From CAZCCC01 sp964497245 (lineage in GTDB: Bacteria; Patescibacteriota; Patescibacteriia; Buchananbacterales; UBA6539), in NCBI GenBank assembly GCA_964497245.1, contig CAZCCC010000004.1, forward strand, positions 1-49,655: a stretch of 49,655 nt of DNA, in the 5' to 3' direction. Shown here in pieces: positions 33,448 through 41,339 of this stretch. Each line of letters opens with the position of its first letter. The stretch's first letter is position 1. The notes under the pieces are model-generated. The model was not told where the DNA came from. It saw only the letters and a list, made by a program, of their open reading frames with translations, and made no database searches. The position numbers were made by a program, and so were the translations under genes.

Positions 33448-34287
33448 ATGATTAATTTTTTACACACTTTTAATCCTCAGCCCATATTGTTTCAAATAGG
33501 CTTTTTAAAAATTCATTGGTATGGGCTTTTTATGGTTTTGGCTATCTTGGCCGGGCTTTTTTTTGTTTCAAGGCTGGCAAAAAAATCCTTAGTCAGCCAA
33601 GATGAAGTTTTTGATCTTGGATTTTATGCGATTATTTTTTCTTTAATCGGCGCCAGGATTTATGCGGTTTTTTTGGAAATTGATTTTTATTTAAAAAATC
33701 CTTTTCAAATAATTGCAGTTTGGAATGGCGGATTGGCAATTCACGGAGCCATTATCGGCGGAGTAATAGCTGTTTTTTTATATTGTTATTTTAAAAGAAA
33801 ATCTTTTTGGCTTTATGCCGATTTGGCGGCGCCAACACTTGCTTTGGGTCAGTCAATAGGACGGTGGGGAAATTATTTTAATCAAGAAATTTTTGGAAAG
33901 CCAACCAATCTGCCCTGGGGAATTTTGATTCAGTCGCAAAATCGCCCCGCCCAGTATTTTAATCAGCAGTATTTCCATCCAACATTTTTATATGAGTCTG
34001 TTTTAAATTTGATTAATTTTATTTTACTTTTAGCGTTGTTTTTTTTGATAAAAAAGAGAAATCAAGAATTAAGAATTAAGAATCAGGGGTTTGTTTTTTT
34101 GGTTTATTTAATTAATTATTCCTTAATTAGAATAGCGATGGAATTTTTGCGTCTTGATGAAACGTCGTTGGTTTTTGGTATCCGCCTGCCGGTTTTAGTG
34201 AGCTTGGGAGTGATAATTATTTGTATAGCATTATTTGCTTATAGGTGGCGGGGGAATAAGTTAAAGGCCCCCTCACCCACAGAGTAG
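33448..34287 (+). CDS. lgt: Prolipoprotein diacylglyceryl transferase
   Basis: A 279-residue integral membrane enzyme that attaches diacylglycerol to the lipobox cysteine of prolipoproteins. It has about seven transmembrane helices and the Lgt signatures IHWYGLFMVLAI, NGGLAIHGAIIGG and the catalytic-loop region SIGRWGNYFNQEIFG. It supplies the modification required by the lipoproteins at 3237 and 38949. It ends in a GC-rich palindromic stretch (34263-34312). Confidence 0.96.
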   Translation: MINFLHTFNPQPILFQIGFLKIHWYGLFMVLAILAGLFFVSRLAKKSLVSQDEVFDLGFYAIIFSLIGARIYAVFLEIDFYLKNPFQIIAVWNGGLAIHGAIIGGVIAVFLYCYFKRKSFWLYADLAAPTLALGQSIGRWGNYFNQEIFGKPTNLPWGILIQSQNRPAQYFNQQYFHPTFLYESVLNLINFILLLALFFLIKKRNQELRIKNQGFVFLVYLINYSLIRIAMEFLRLDETSLVFGIRLPVLVSLGVIIICIALFAYRWRGNKLKAPSPTE

Positions 34288-34318
34288 TTTGAGGGCCCTC
34301 GGAGAGGGGTTTGGGAGT

Positions 34319-34347
34319 TTGACACAAATAATTTACTATTTTATAAT
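34319..34347 (+). promoter_or_regulatory. Consensus promoter of leaderless pilin mRNA
   Basis: TTGACA (34319-34324), a 17-nt spacer and TATAAT (34342-34347) match the sigma-70 consensus at all 12 positions. The ATG at 34354 starts 7 nt after the -10, so the mRNA should begin at the start codon. Confidence 0.8.
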
Positions 34348-34353
34348 TAACCT

Positions 34354-34752
34354 ATGAAACGAACCACCATTTTAATAGCATTAATAATAATGTTTTTTGG
34401 TGTTTTTTTATTTAGCTTCTTACCTATTACTTATGCTACAACAGCCGGACCTGATACTGGTGGAACACCATCGGGTTCAGGCGGTTCAACAGTCACTCTT
34501 GGAAATCCTTTAGGAGTGAATGACCCAAGAGAGATTATTGGAAATGTAATTAAAGCAATTTTAGGCATAACCGGTTCGCTTGCTTTGGCAATATTTATTT
34601 TTGGGGGTTTAACTTGGATTACTTCAGCGGGAAGCGAAGAAAAAATCAAAAAAGGCAAAGATATGATAATATGGGCGACTTTAGGCTTAGCAGTGGTTTT
34701 TTTAAGTTATGCTTTAGTTACTTTTGTTTTGACTGCTTTGACCGGAAGTTAA
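34354..34752 (+). CDS. T4SS_pilin (TrbC/VirB2-like) membrane protein
   Basis: This 132-residue protein has a signal peptide (residues 1-28, cut after TYA or similar). A Gly/Ser/Thr-rich stretch follows, then two hydrophobic helices (about 64-87 and 103-128) separated by the small basic loop TSAGSEEKIKKGKD. This is the T4SS_pilin pattern found in many Patescibacteria, often in several copies. It is probably a membrane or surface protein of a secretion- or DNA-uptake-related structure; no other secretion genes are nearby. The perfect promoter implies high expression. Confidence 0.82.
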   Translation: MKRTTILIALIIMFFGVFLFSFLPITYATTAGPDTGGTPSGSGGSTVTLGNPLGVNDPREIIGNVIKAILGITGSLALAIFIFGGLTWITSAGSEEKIKKGKDMIIWATLGLAVVFLSYALVTFVLTALTGS

Positions 34753-34776
34753 TTAATATTATTTACAATTGTAAGT

Positions 34777-34799
34777 AAACTGCTTTTTAGCAGTTTTTT
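34777..34799 (+). terminator. Terminator of the pilin gene
   Basis: AAACTGCT and AGCAGTTT form an 8-bp stem with a TTTT loop, followed by TTT. Confidence 0.8.
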
Positions 34800-34831
34800 G
34801 TTTGATTTAAGCTTTTTTTAGGTAATTTTAA

Positions 34832-34885
34832 TTGACAAATTTATTAATATATGCTATTATATCAAGTTAAGGTATAGTGTCTTAT
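34832..34885 (+). promoter_or_regulatory. Promoter at the head of the envelope cluster
   Basis: TTGACA (34832-34837), a 17-nt spacer ending TGC and TATTAT (34855-34860) form an extended -10 promoter. A weaker boxA-like GTGTCTTATG is at 34877-34886. The 100-nt leader also holds AGCGA-ATTG-TCGCT (34921-34934) as a small stem before the Shine-Dalgarno AAAAGGAAA. Confidence 0.7.
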
Positions 34886-34962
34886 GTGGGATGCTATATT
34901 GTGTATATTGACAATAGGGAAGCGAATTGTCGCTATAAAATAACAAAAAAAGGAAACGACAA

Positions 34963-36291
34963 ATGAATGAGAATTGGGTGAAAGATCATCTGGCTTTTAG
35001 CATTAAAAACAATTGGGTAGAACGTCTTAAGTCATGGTCCATGATATTTAAAATTTGTTTTGGGGCCATAATCTTGATTGAGGTATCAGTGTTGTTTTTT
35101 TTCCTCAATCCCTGGCTAGTTTTAATTCCGATAGGGTTGGTAATTCTAGTGGGGTTGATAATTGCGGCTTTAGCAGTATTTTTTCTTAGATCATCAATAA
35201 GGATTGGTGGGCAGACCTACCGATTCTTAGCAGTGGAAGATGTTGAGAATATGAAAGCTTTAATTTTACGCTGGCGTTTTCCCGGAGAAAAACAAGTCGC
35301 ATCAGATTACAATCCCAGAAGTGATTCGGAGATGTATAGGGCTTTTCCCTCTGGTTTGTGTGTCTACTCGCCGTTGTTCTACAATCGGGAGGGATTAGTT
35401 GACCTGCAACCGCAGGTTATTCCTCATGATCCGATTGAGGTAAATGCCGAGGATGGTCAGTTGGTTGCCGTTGACAGTCAGGTTACCGGTGAAGTGACTG
35501 ATCCGGTATTGTTTTTTTTGAATGCCGGAAACGATATATCCAGAATGAAGATAATCTTGTTTGAATATCTTCATACGGCACTTCAGCGGATGACCAGCGT
35601 TTGGAGAGGACAAGAACTTATTGAGGGGATGCCTGAGGAGATCAAAGCTAAAAAAGGGATGCCGCCGCCTAATTTGAGACTTTATCTTCCAATTTTGGTT
35701 CCTGAGAAAGTTCAAGTTGAAGGAGTTGAAGGAGTTGAAGTTGAAGGAGTTGGAGGACTTGTCCGGCAGTTTGTGGCACGGTGGAAATGTAGCACCGACC
35801 AGCTGACGAAAGCCAACGATACAGTTCAAAGCCGGATGGGTAAATTTGCCAGTGGTTTAGTTAATCACTGGATGAACGGTGGAGAACAAGAGCAGTCTTT
35901 TGGATATAGGGTTAAGATTAAGATAACTGCTTTACTTCCACCAGAAAAGTTTGCGGCGGCTCAGGAAGCGAAAGAAGCAGCCGGTTTACAGGCAGATGAA
36001 GTCAGGACACAGGCTGCAGGCTATGCCGACATGCTGACGCAAATTCAGGATGCGGTAAGGACTTTGTCGCCTGAAGTTCAGGCTCGTCTCACTGAGCTCA
36101 TAGCGGAGCCGAACACGCCTCCGGAAGTGTTGAACAGGGCGTTGACGGTTATGGCTGCTGGACAGCCAAACTCAACGGTCCTAACAGCAGTAGCGGCATT
36201 AGTTCCAACCATTAGGGATACTATGGAGTTTCTCTTTGGTGGTAAACGGGCAAAAAGCAATCCTCCTGTCAATCAGGAGAAAACTGAATAA
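34963..36291 (+). CDS. SPFH/Band-7-like membrane protein
   Basis: This 442-residue protein has a short cytoplasmic N-terminus and two adjacent transmembrane helices (about 27-48 and 50-75). An SPFH-like domain follows (about 80-200): FPSGLCVYSPLFYNREGLVDLQPQVIP (here split) then DGQLVAVDSQVTGEVTDPV, the typical prohibitin/stomatin pattern. A helical region rich in Ala, Glu and Gln (about 325-365) resembles the SPFH coiled coil. A short VEG repeat lies at 250-266. SPFH proteins form ring-like membrane scaffolds. It opens a same-strand series of envelope genes and is followed 24 nt later by an anchored protein. GC content and codon use look higher than upstream genes. Confidence 0.65.
   Translation: MNENWVKDHLAFSIKNNWVERLKSWSMIFKICFGAIILIEVSVLFFFLNPWLVLIPIGLVILVGLIIAALAVFFLRSSIRIGGQTYRFLAVEDVENMKALILRWRFPGEKQVASDYNPRSDSEMYRAFPSGLCVYSPLFYNREGLVDLQPQVIPHDPIEVNAEDGQLVAVDSQVTGEVTDPVLFFLNAGNDISRMKIILFEYLHTALQRMTSVWRGQELIEGMPEEIKAKKGMPPPNLRLYLPILVPEKVQVEGVEGVEVEGVGGLVRQFVARWKCSTDQLTKANDTVQSRMGKFASGLVNHWMNGGEQEQSFGYRVKIKITALLPPEKFAAAQEAKEAAGLQADEVRTQAAGYADMLTQIQDAVRTLSPEVQARLTELIAEPNTPPEVLNRALTVMAAGQPNSTVLTAVAALVPTIRDTMEFLFGGKRAKSNPPVNQEKTE
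35709..35760 (+). repeat. Short tandem repeat inside the SPFH-like gene
   Basis: The unit GTTGAAGGA recurs with spacing of 12-18 nt (GTTGAAGGAGTTGAAGGAGT...), encoding VEGVEGVEVEGVGG. It is a slippage-prone site, and unit number may vary between strains. Confidence 0.7.
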
Positions 36292-36315
36292 CAACAAGAA
36301 AGAAAGGATGAGACA

Positions 36316-37362
36316 ATGAAGAATGGAATGAAGATTTGGGGAATGAGAGTTTTGGCTCTTGTTGGGTTGATTACCATTGTCGGCTTTATATGGCCGGTAT
36401 TTCAACCCCAAAAAGAAGAACAGTCACAATCCCCGGCAGTTCAGTTGGTCTATGCGGCTAAGTCTCGGATTACTCCGAGTGCGCCGACATCAAGCTGGCC
36501 TGAAGTGGACCAGCTTCAAAATGAGGCAGATCGCCTCAGGGCTTTAGGACAAGCTAGAACGTCTTACACCGCCATTTGGTCAAAGGCCACAACTTGGCCC
36601 GAGGCAGAGTGGCAGACTAATCTTTCACCGGTTATCCGCTACGAAGGACCTGATATTATTATGGACCAGACCAGTGATGGCTCCGGTTCAAGTATTTTGA
36701 TTCTTTCCGGCGGTAGTCTTAAGGTGGAAGCAGTTGATCACGAAGGAAATCCTCAGTTGCATGATTTATTCGCACAGCTGCCTCATGGGTGGAAACTCCT
36801 TTATTGGGATGTAACCGCAGAAACCAGGGCAGACTATACGACTGTCATTCGTGATGACAGTCTACCTACCGAGTTGGTACCAATTTCCCAGCGGACCAGT
36901 AATGGTCAGGCCTATATTACGAGACGCTTTGCTTATCGCGAAGATGTTTTTTGGCCGGGCGAAGCAGTGTCTCTGGCAAATTGGGACCGCATTAAGCTGC
37001 GGAATTCTTCCGAGGATATGGGTCAACGCGAGATTATTGACCGCTACGGCGTTGTTTTGACTCGCGGTCAAGGTAGTGACTATCTTAACTATGTTCCCGA
37101 GCCCTTGGCTGACTGGGAAAAAGAAGGTGGTTACTACCGGAGTTGGCGCATCCGGTGCAAGGATCCTGAAGCAACTATTAGATTGCTTGTGAATGACGAT
37201 TGGTATGTTGTCAAAAGCAATACCGACGTCAACACTCAAGAATCAGAGAACGTTGATGGCAGTATCCGGCTAAGAGTAATTCTTTGCCGGAATAGTAAAC
37301 ACAGGGAAGTACCGGTGGAGTTTGTGTATTATCGGGCACTCCCAAAAACAATCAGTCTATAG
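36316..37362 (+). CDS. Membrane-anchored extracytoplasmic protein, unknown
   Basis: This 348-residue protein has a short basic N-terminus, one hydrophobic helix (about 9-29) and a long polar domain outside the membrane. The domain begins with a helical stretch (about 60-85) and continues as a Trp-, Tyr- and Arg-rich, probably beta-rich region (YEGPDIIMDQ, GWKLLYWDV, YYRSWRIRC). I recognise no family. A good Shine-Dalgarno sequence (AAAGGATGAG) precedes it, and the spacing to neighbours (24 nt and 25 nt) indicates one operon with the SPFH-like and Pro/Ala-linker genes. Confidence 0.65.
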   Translation: MKNGMKIWGMRVLALVGLITIVGFIWPVFQPQKEEQSQSPAVQLVYAAKSRITPSAPTSSWPEVDQLQNEADRLRALGQARTSYTAIWSKATTWPEAEWQTNLSPVIRYEGPDIIMDQTSDGSGSSILILSGGSLKVEAVDHEGNPQLHDLFAQLPHGWKLLYWDVTAETRADYTTVIRDDSLPTELVPISQRTSNGQAYITRRFAYREDVFWPGEAVSLANWDRIKLRNSSEDMGQREIIDRYGVVLTRGQGSDYLNYVPEPLADWEKEGGYYRSWRIRCKDPEATIRLLVNDDWYVVKSNTDVNTQESENVDGSIRLRVILCRNSKHREVPVEFVYYRALPKTISL

Positions 37363-37387
37363 GCTGAAAACAGAAAAGGAGAATTTT

Positions 37388-38661
37388 ATGTTAAGGAAAG
37401 AAATTGAAGAACTTGTGAGGAGCATTGATTGCTCACACGCGTTGTTGACAGAGGGGTTGGATGATATAGGGTTTGATGCCATGCTCGGTGTGGTTAATCT
37501 CTGTTGGTTGACCGATCCCCAAGTGATTAGTAACGATGAGGTTCGTAGCCTTGTTGGGAGAATTTTGTGGGGGCATTTCCCAACCCAAAAAGAAATTAAT
37601 GCCGCAATATGCACTCAGAATTTGGATTTGGAGATTGATCCCACTGTTTTCACTTCGGATTCAGTTCCTGCCTCGGCCCCTGCTTCAGCTCCGGCTCCTG
37701 CCTCGGCCCCTGCTTCAGCTCCGGNNNNNNNNNNNNNNNNNNNNNNNNNNNNNNNNNNNNNNNNNNNNNNNNNNNNNNNNNNNNNNNNNNNNNNNNNNNN
37801 NNNNNNNNNNNNNNNNNNNNNNNNGCCTCGGCCCCTGCTTCAGCTCCGGCTCCTGCCTCGGCCCCTGCTTCAGCTCCGGCTCCTGCCTCGGCACCTGCTT
37901 CAGCTTCGGCTCCTGCCTCGGCACCTGCTTCAGCTCCGGCTCCTGCCTCGGCACCTGCTTCAGCTCCGGCTCCTGCCTCGGCCCCTGCTTCAGCTCCGGC
38001 TCCTGCCTCGGCACCTGCTTCAGCTCCGGCTCCTGCGCCTCCGGTGTCAGGCTGGAGAAGTATGGTAGGAAGTATTTTTTTTACGGGTTTCAAGGCTATT
38101 GTGGCAATTGCCATTATAGTCTTACTGGCAGCGTTGGTTTATTTTGTTGCCAGAAAACCCGTGAATCCTGAACAGCCACCGTCGACGCCACCGGTACCGA
38201 TTGTTGAAGATGGATCTTCTCCAGCTTCGGGAGGTGTCAGAGTTGATGCCAGGGGTGTTGATGTGAACGTTCCTGTAAATGTGAAGTATAGTGTGCAGGA
38301 ATGGTATTACCCGGGGGAAGGTATGCGTGTTGAACGCGTAAACCTGGGTACAGTCGGGGTGAGAACCGACCGTCAAACAATTGCCGATCGGCTGGGGTCG
38401 CCGGTTTACTTTGAGTCATCAAATCCACCGACGAGCATATCGTCTGATTGGTTGGCTCTAGGTACCAGATTTGGGGAAATTGAACAGGAAGTCGGACAGC
38501 TCCGGCAGGAAGTTGGGCAGATCCAACAAGAAGTCGAACAGATTCACGCCGGTCAGCAGCAGATACTGCGAAGGCTTGGCATTTCGCCCGAACCCGAATC
38601 CGAACCCGAACCCGAACCTGAACCCGAAACAGAACCCGGTGTTTCGCCGCCGTCCGAATAG
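37388..38661 (+). CDS. Pro/Ala-linker transmembrane protein, split by assembly gap
   Basis: I read one gene across the gap. The N-terminal domain (about 90 residues, MLRKEIEELVRSIDC...) is cytoplasmic and unrecognised. A linker of 30-bp repeats follows, encoding APASAPASAP units. After the gap the linker continues in a different frame of the given coordinates, into a transmembrane helix (AIVAIAIIVLLAALVYFV) and an extracytoplasmic domain. The C-terminus has a coiled coil (IEQEVGQLRQEVGQIQQEVE) and a PEPE-rich tail. The 100 Ns at 37725-37824 are a placeholder; a gap of 5+30k bases restores both the repeat phase and the frame. Start at ATG 37388, preceded by AAAAGGAGA. The linker could span a thick envelope layer. 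Confidence 0.7.
37665..38034 (+). repeat. 30-bp tandem repeats encoding Pro/Ala linker
   Basis: The unit GCTCCTGCCTCGGCCCCTGC plus TTCAGCTCCG (30 bp) occurs twice before the gap and seven times after it, counting one partial unit. Changes are few: GCCCCT/GCACCT and one TCG for CCG. Near-identity between units suggests recent expansion or homogenisation. The repeat is also why the assembly broke here. Confidence 0.9.
37725..37824. other. Assembly gap of 100 Ns, true size unknown
   Basis: Exactly 100 Ns sit inside the 30-bp repeat array. Continuity of the repeat phase requires 5 missing bases plus a multiple of 30. Confidence 0.97.
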
Positions 38662-38685
38662 GACGACGCGAAGCCAAAATTTATA

Positions 38686-38736
38686 AGAGCTAATCACTAA
38701 TTCGCGCAAGCGAAGAAAGTGGTTGGCTCTTTTTAT
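38686..38736 (+). terminator. Two-tier terminator with GCAA tetraloop
   Basis: Outer stem AGAGCTAATCACT with AGTGGTTGGCTCT and inner stem TTCGC-GCAA-GCGAA, followed by TTTTTATTT. The GNRA tetraloop makes the inner hairpin very stable. It ends the SPFH operon. Confidence 0.85.
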
Positions 38737-38750
38737 TTCCTAACAGGAAA

Positions 38751-38799
38751 CCCCGTATGAAAAAAGCCAACCCGAAGGGTGGCTTTTTGAGCGCGGGGA
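38751..38799. other. Second nested hairpin after the SPFH operon
   Basis: CCCCG (38751) pairs with CGGGG (38793), enclosing AAAAAGCCAACCC-GAA-GGGTGGCTTTTT, itself a strong stem with A and T runs. It can act as a terminator in both directions, or as a structured RNA element. It lies just before the promoter of the VWA lipoprotein gene. Confidence 0.6.
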
Positions 38800-38812
38800 G
38801 GACGTCAATTAA

Positions 38813-38860
38813 TTGACAATAAATATTAAATAATAGTAATATAATTTGATAAGTTCTTTG
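38813..38860 (+). promoter_or_regulatory. Promoter and boxA-like motif of the VWA lipoprotein gene
   Basis: TTGACA (38813-38818), an 18-nt spacer and TAATAT (38837-38842). GTTCTTTGAAA follows at 38853, an excellent match to Gram-positive boxA (TGTTCTTTGAAAACT). The leader is about 100 nt, ending AAAGGAGATATATT before ATG 38949. Confidence 0.65.
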
Positions 38861-38948
38861 AAATTATAATAAAAGCTAAATTTAGTGTTTTCTGTCGTTT
38901 TCAGGGTTAAGTTATTGGTTTCAATGCCTTTGGCAAAGGAGATATATT

Positions 38949-40973
38949 ATGAAGAACCTGAGATTATTTTTTGCAGCAGCGGTAATGGTATTTTTACTGG
39001 CAGGTTGTTTTTTTAGCAGCCAAGAAAAAGCAGGAAAAGAAAGAGAGTCTGATAAATCAAAATTAATAAGAGAACTCTCAGAAAAAGTTTCTGCCGAAGG
39101 AGTTTTGTCTGAACCTTTGATAAACGAATTTGGCATACGGCGAAAAGTGGTTACTCGCAGCCGAGGAATTCGTTGTAGTTCTAATCCCGGCGGACCAAAA
39201 GATAGGGAAGAACTTAGGTACTTTCATCCCTATTTTGTTTTTGAGGAAGAAAAAAGAGGAGATTTGACTTACTTGTTGGTAGGCTCAACTCCGCGGCGGG
39301 CAAATATTTTAGGGTGGGTTATTTCACCAAATGACGTCCAAGAATGGAACACGAGAATGGGAAATAGATTAAAGCGTAATGCTGGCCCAGACGACGTCCC
39401 GCTACCCCCTCTTTTTGTATATAATTCCGCCGAAAATGTAAGAAATGTAATAAAAGGCGAAAATATACAACCAATTGCTCAAACCTCTTATAAATACGAG
39501 CATCAAACTTTGATGCCTTGGCCGGTTATCCATAAAGAATATTTCAAGCATGGCGGCCGGACTTATGAGATTCATCAAATTGCTTTTCTCGGAGCATATC
39601 AAGAAGGATCTGATATTAGCAAGGATCCATCAGCAACAGCTCCAATTGAATCTCCGTCAAAAGAAGAGCATCAGGATTTTGTCAGAAGCGTTGAAGCTGG
39701 CACGTCAAAAATGGATGTTATTTTTGTCATTGATGCCACTGGCTCAATGGGTCCTTATATCAAGGAAGTCAAGGAAGCGGTTAAAAAAATCGGCACCAAT
39801 CTTGGCAATCTTGCTTTTAAGCCTGACATTGCTTTTGGTGTAGTGGAATATCGCGACTATGACGATGGCTATCCTGATATTGAAGAACCATTCAAGTTTC
39901 ATCGGCTTACAGAAAGTCAGAAAGACTTTGAAAAAATAATTGATGACATTTCTGCAATAGCCGGAGGCGATGATCAGGAGGCGGTTTTTGACGGTGTTTT
40001 AGCCGGATTGATACTACCTGCCTGGCGAGGCGATTTGTCAGAAAGGATCTTGATTTTAGTTGGCGATTTTTCCGGACATGAACCAGGGGCCAAACAAAAT
40101 CCCAAAAATATTTCTTTAAATGATTTGATTGTCAGAGCAACCAGCGGCAATAACAAAATAAGGATTTTTTCACTCAGGGTCAAAAACCGTGGTAATGAGG
40201 AAGAAAGAAAGAGACACGAGTTTCAGTTTACTGAGCTTGCCGTAAAGACAGGTGGGAAAAGTTTTCCTTTGGAAAATGCGACCGAATTGGTTCCAGCTGT
40301 TGAAGAAGTCATTACCTTGAGGGTAGATGACAGAGTTGATTATCTGGAAGTGATTAGGGAAATAAGCGAAGGGAGACTTGATCCTGAAACTAAAGCGCCA
40401 AAAAGGGGAGTATCATTTGATATTGACGACAGGAAGATCGTTGAGGTTTTGGAGTTTTTGGAAGGTGCCGGAGTTGATTATCGGAAACTTGCTCCTGGCC
40501 AAACGCTTTTTTCTACCGGCTGGGTTTTGACCGAATCAATGGACGTGGGTATGGAGCTTCTGGAAAAGGAAGTGTATCTTGCCAGAAGCGAGTTGAACAC
40601 CTTAATGTCTAATCTTTATTCTCTGGTTAATTTTTTGGATAAACCAGAGATGATGCAGAGCTTAGTTTTAGGTTCGGCTTTTACCAGAATAGAGGGAACC
40701 TCTGAAGTTTTTCAGAATTATTTTAGCGCAGACACTATGGAAAAAATGGATGTCTGGTTAATGCTTCAAATAGTACCAGTCGGAAAACACAGCATCCTGA
40801 ATTTTTCCAAGGATGAAATCAAAAGTATGCCTGAGGCACAGCGCATGACAATCGCTGAGAAAATTCAAGGCGTTTATATTCCCGCCTTAACGGTGGATGG
40901 AAATGACAATAATCGGTTTTCCGAGCCTGGTCCAATAAGCTTTGGCTGGGTAAGGGAACGTTTTTTGCCCTAG
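38949..40973 (+). CDS. VWA-domain surface lipoprotein
   Basis: This 674-residue protein has a lipoprotein signal peptide with lipobox LAGC (Cys20). A small beta-rich region follows (about 90-140, LLVGSTPRRANILGWVISP), reminiscent of the region before the VWA domain in PpkA-type proteins; that likeness is tentative. The VWA domain (about 255-460) has an intact MIDAS motif, D262-A-T264-G-S266, in FVIDATGSMG. A helical C-terminal region of about 200 residues follows. VWA domains bind partner proteins through a metal ion, so adhesion or assembly on the cell surface is likely. It is monocistronic with its own leader and terminator, within the envelope cluster. Confidence 0.82.
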   Translation: MKNLRLFFAAAVMVFLLAGCFFSSQEKAGKERESDKSKLIRELSEKVSAEGVLSEPLINEFGIRRKVVTRSRGIRCSSNPGGPKDREELRYFHPYFVFEEEKRGDLTYLLVGSTPRRANILGWVISPNDVQEWNTRMGNRLKRNAGPDDVPLPPLFVYNSAENVRNVIKGENIQPIAQTSYKYEHQTLMPWPVIHKEYFKHGGRTYEIHQIAFLGAYQEGSDISKDPSATAPIESPSKEEHQDFVRSVEAGTSKMDVIFVIDATGSMGPYIKEVKEAVKKIGTNLGNLAFKPDIAFGVVEYRDYDDGYPDIEEPFKFHRLTESQKDFEKIIDDISAIAGGDDQEAVFDGVLAGLILPAWRGDLSERILILVGDFSGHEPGAKQNPKNISLNDLIVRATSGNNKIRIFSLRVKNRGNEEERKRHEFQFTELAVKTGGKSFPLENATELVPAVEEVITLRVDDRVDYLEVIREISEGRLDPETKAPKRGVSFDIDDRKIVEVLEFLEGAGVDYRKLAPGQTLFSTGWVLTESMDVGMELLEKEVYLARSELNTLMSNLYSLVNFLDKPEMMQSLVLGSAFTRIEGTSEVFQNYFSADTMEKMDVWLMLQIVPVGKHSILNFSKDEIKSMPEAQRMTIAEKIQGVYIPALTVDGNDNNRFSEPGPISFGWVRERFLP

Positions 40974-40981
40974 TGCAATTC

Positions 40982-41027
40982 GCTTCTAGGCTTTACCGGA
41001 ATCGGTAGGACTTAGGAGCTTTTTTTA
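40982..41027 (+). terminator. Terminator of the VWA lipoprotein gene
   Basis: GCTTCTAGGCTTTACCG pairs, with wobbles, to CGGTAGGACTTAGGAGC around a 4-nt loop, followed by TTTTTTTAT. Confidence 0.85.
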
Positions 41028-41134
41028 TTTGCGACGTAGAGCGAGTGTCCGCCTTTGGCGGAGTGAAAATCGAGGATCCCATCTTATATTATCTTAATAA
41101 AGGTGTGGGACTCCGCGGTTAATACCCTTTATTG
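41025..41134 (+). repeat. Dispersed repeat copy 5
   Basis: It has the complete form: ATTTGCGACGTAGAGCGAG (41027-41045) at the left, then CGCCTTTGGCGGAGTGAAAA (41050), a region matching 19854-19937, and GGTTAATACCCTTTATT (41117-41133) at the right. Inverted arms GCGGAGTG and GACTCCGC allow a stem. It lies between the VWA and ABC units. Confidence 0.7.
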
Positions 41135-41339
41135 AGTATTTTTATCTTAATTTAGCCAATTTATTTTTTAATTAGCTAAAATAATATTTTTTAAATTTGT
41201 ATAATTCAAATTATGATATTTATATATTTTTTTTAACTTGACAAAAACCGGCTTTAATTATAATTTTTAATGATGTACTTTGACAATTAACTTAAGTGTT
41301 CTTTGGTTAAAAAAGCCTTTGGCTATGGAGGATTAAGTT
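41135..41339 (+). promoter_or_regulatory. Promoter region and boxA-like leader of the ABC operon
   Basis: TTGACA occurs at 41238-41243 (TATAAT at 41259-41264 is 15 nt away, TAATTT at 41261 is 17 nt away) and again at 41280-41285. TGTTCTTTGGTTAAAA at 41297-41312 is a close boxA match. ATGGAGGA at 41324-41331 is the Shine-Dalgarno region for ATG 41340. The exact start of transcription is unclear. Confidence 0.5.

Noticed and set aside
34263..34312. Terminator for lgt in the GC-rich palindromic stretch
   Set aside because: GGCCCCCTCA and TGAGGGCCCT can pair, but there is no T run after the stem and it overlaps the last codons; it may be a repeat remnant instead.
35395..35829. 144-codon minus-strand open frame
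   Set aside because: It overlaps the SPFH-like gene completely and has unnatural composition; the plus strand has the start signals.
37665..38034. CRISPR array
   Set aside because: The repeats are contiguous without spacers, in frame, and encode a Pro/Ala linker.
37650..38114. Minus-strand frame rich in Glu-Ala-Gly repeats
   Set aside because: It is the mirror of the Pro/Ala repeat array on the plus strand, has no Shine-Dalgarno sequence and spans the gap.
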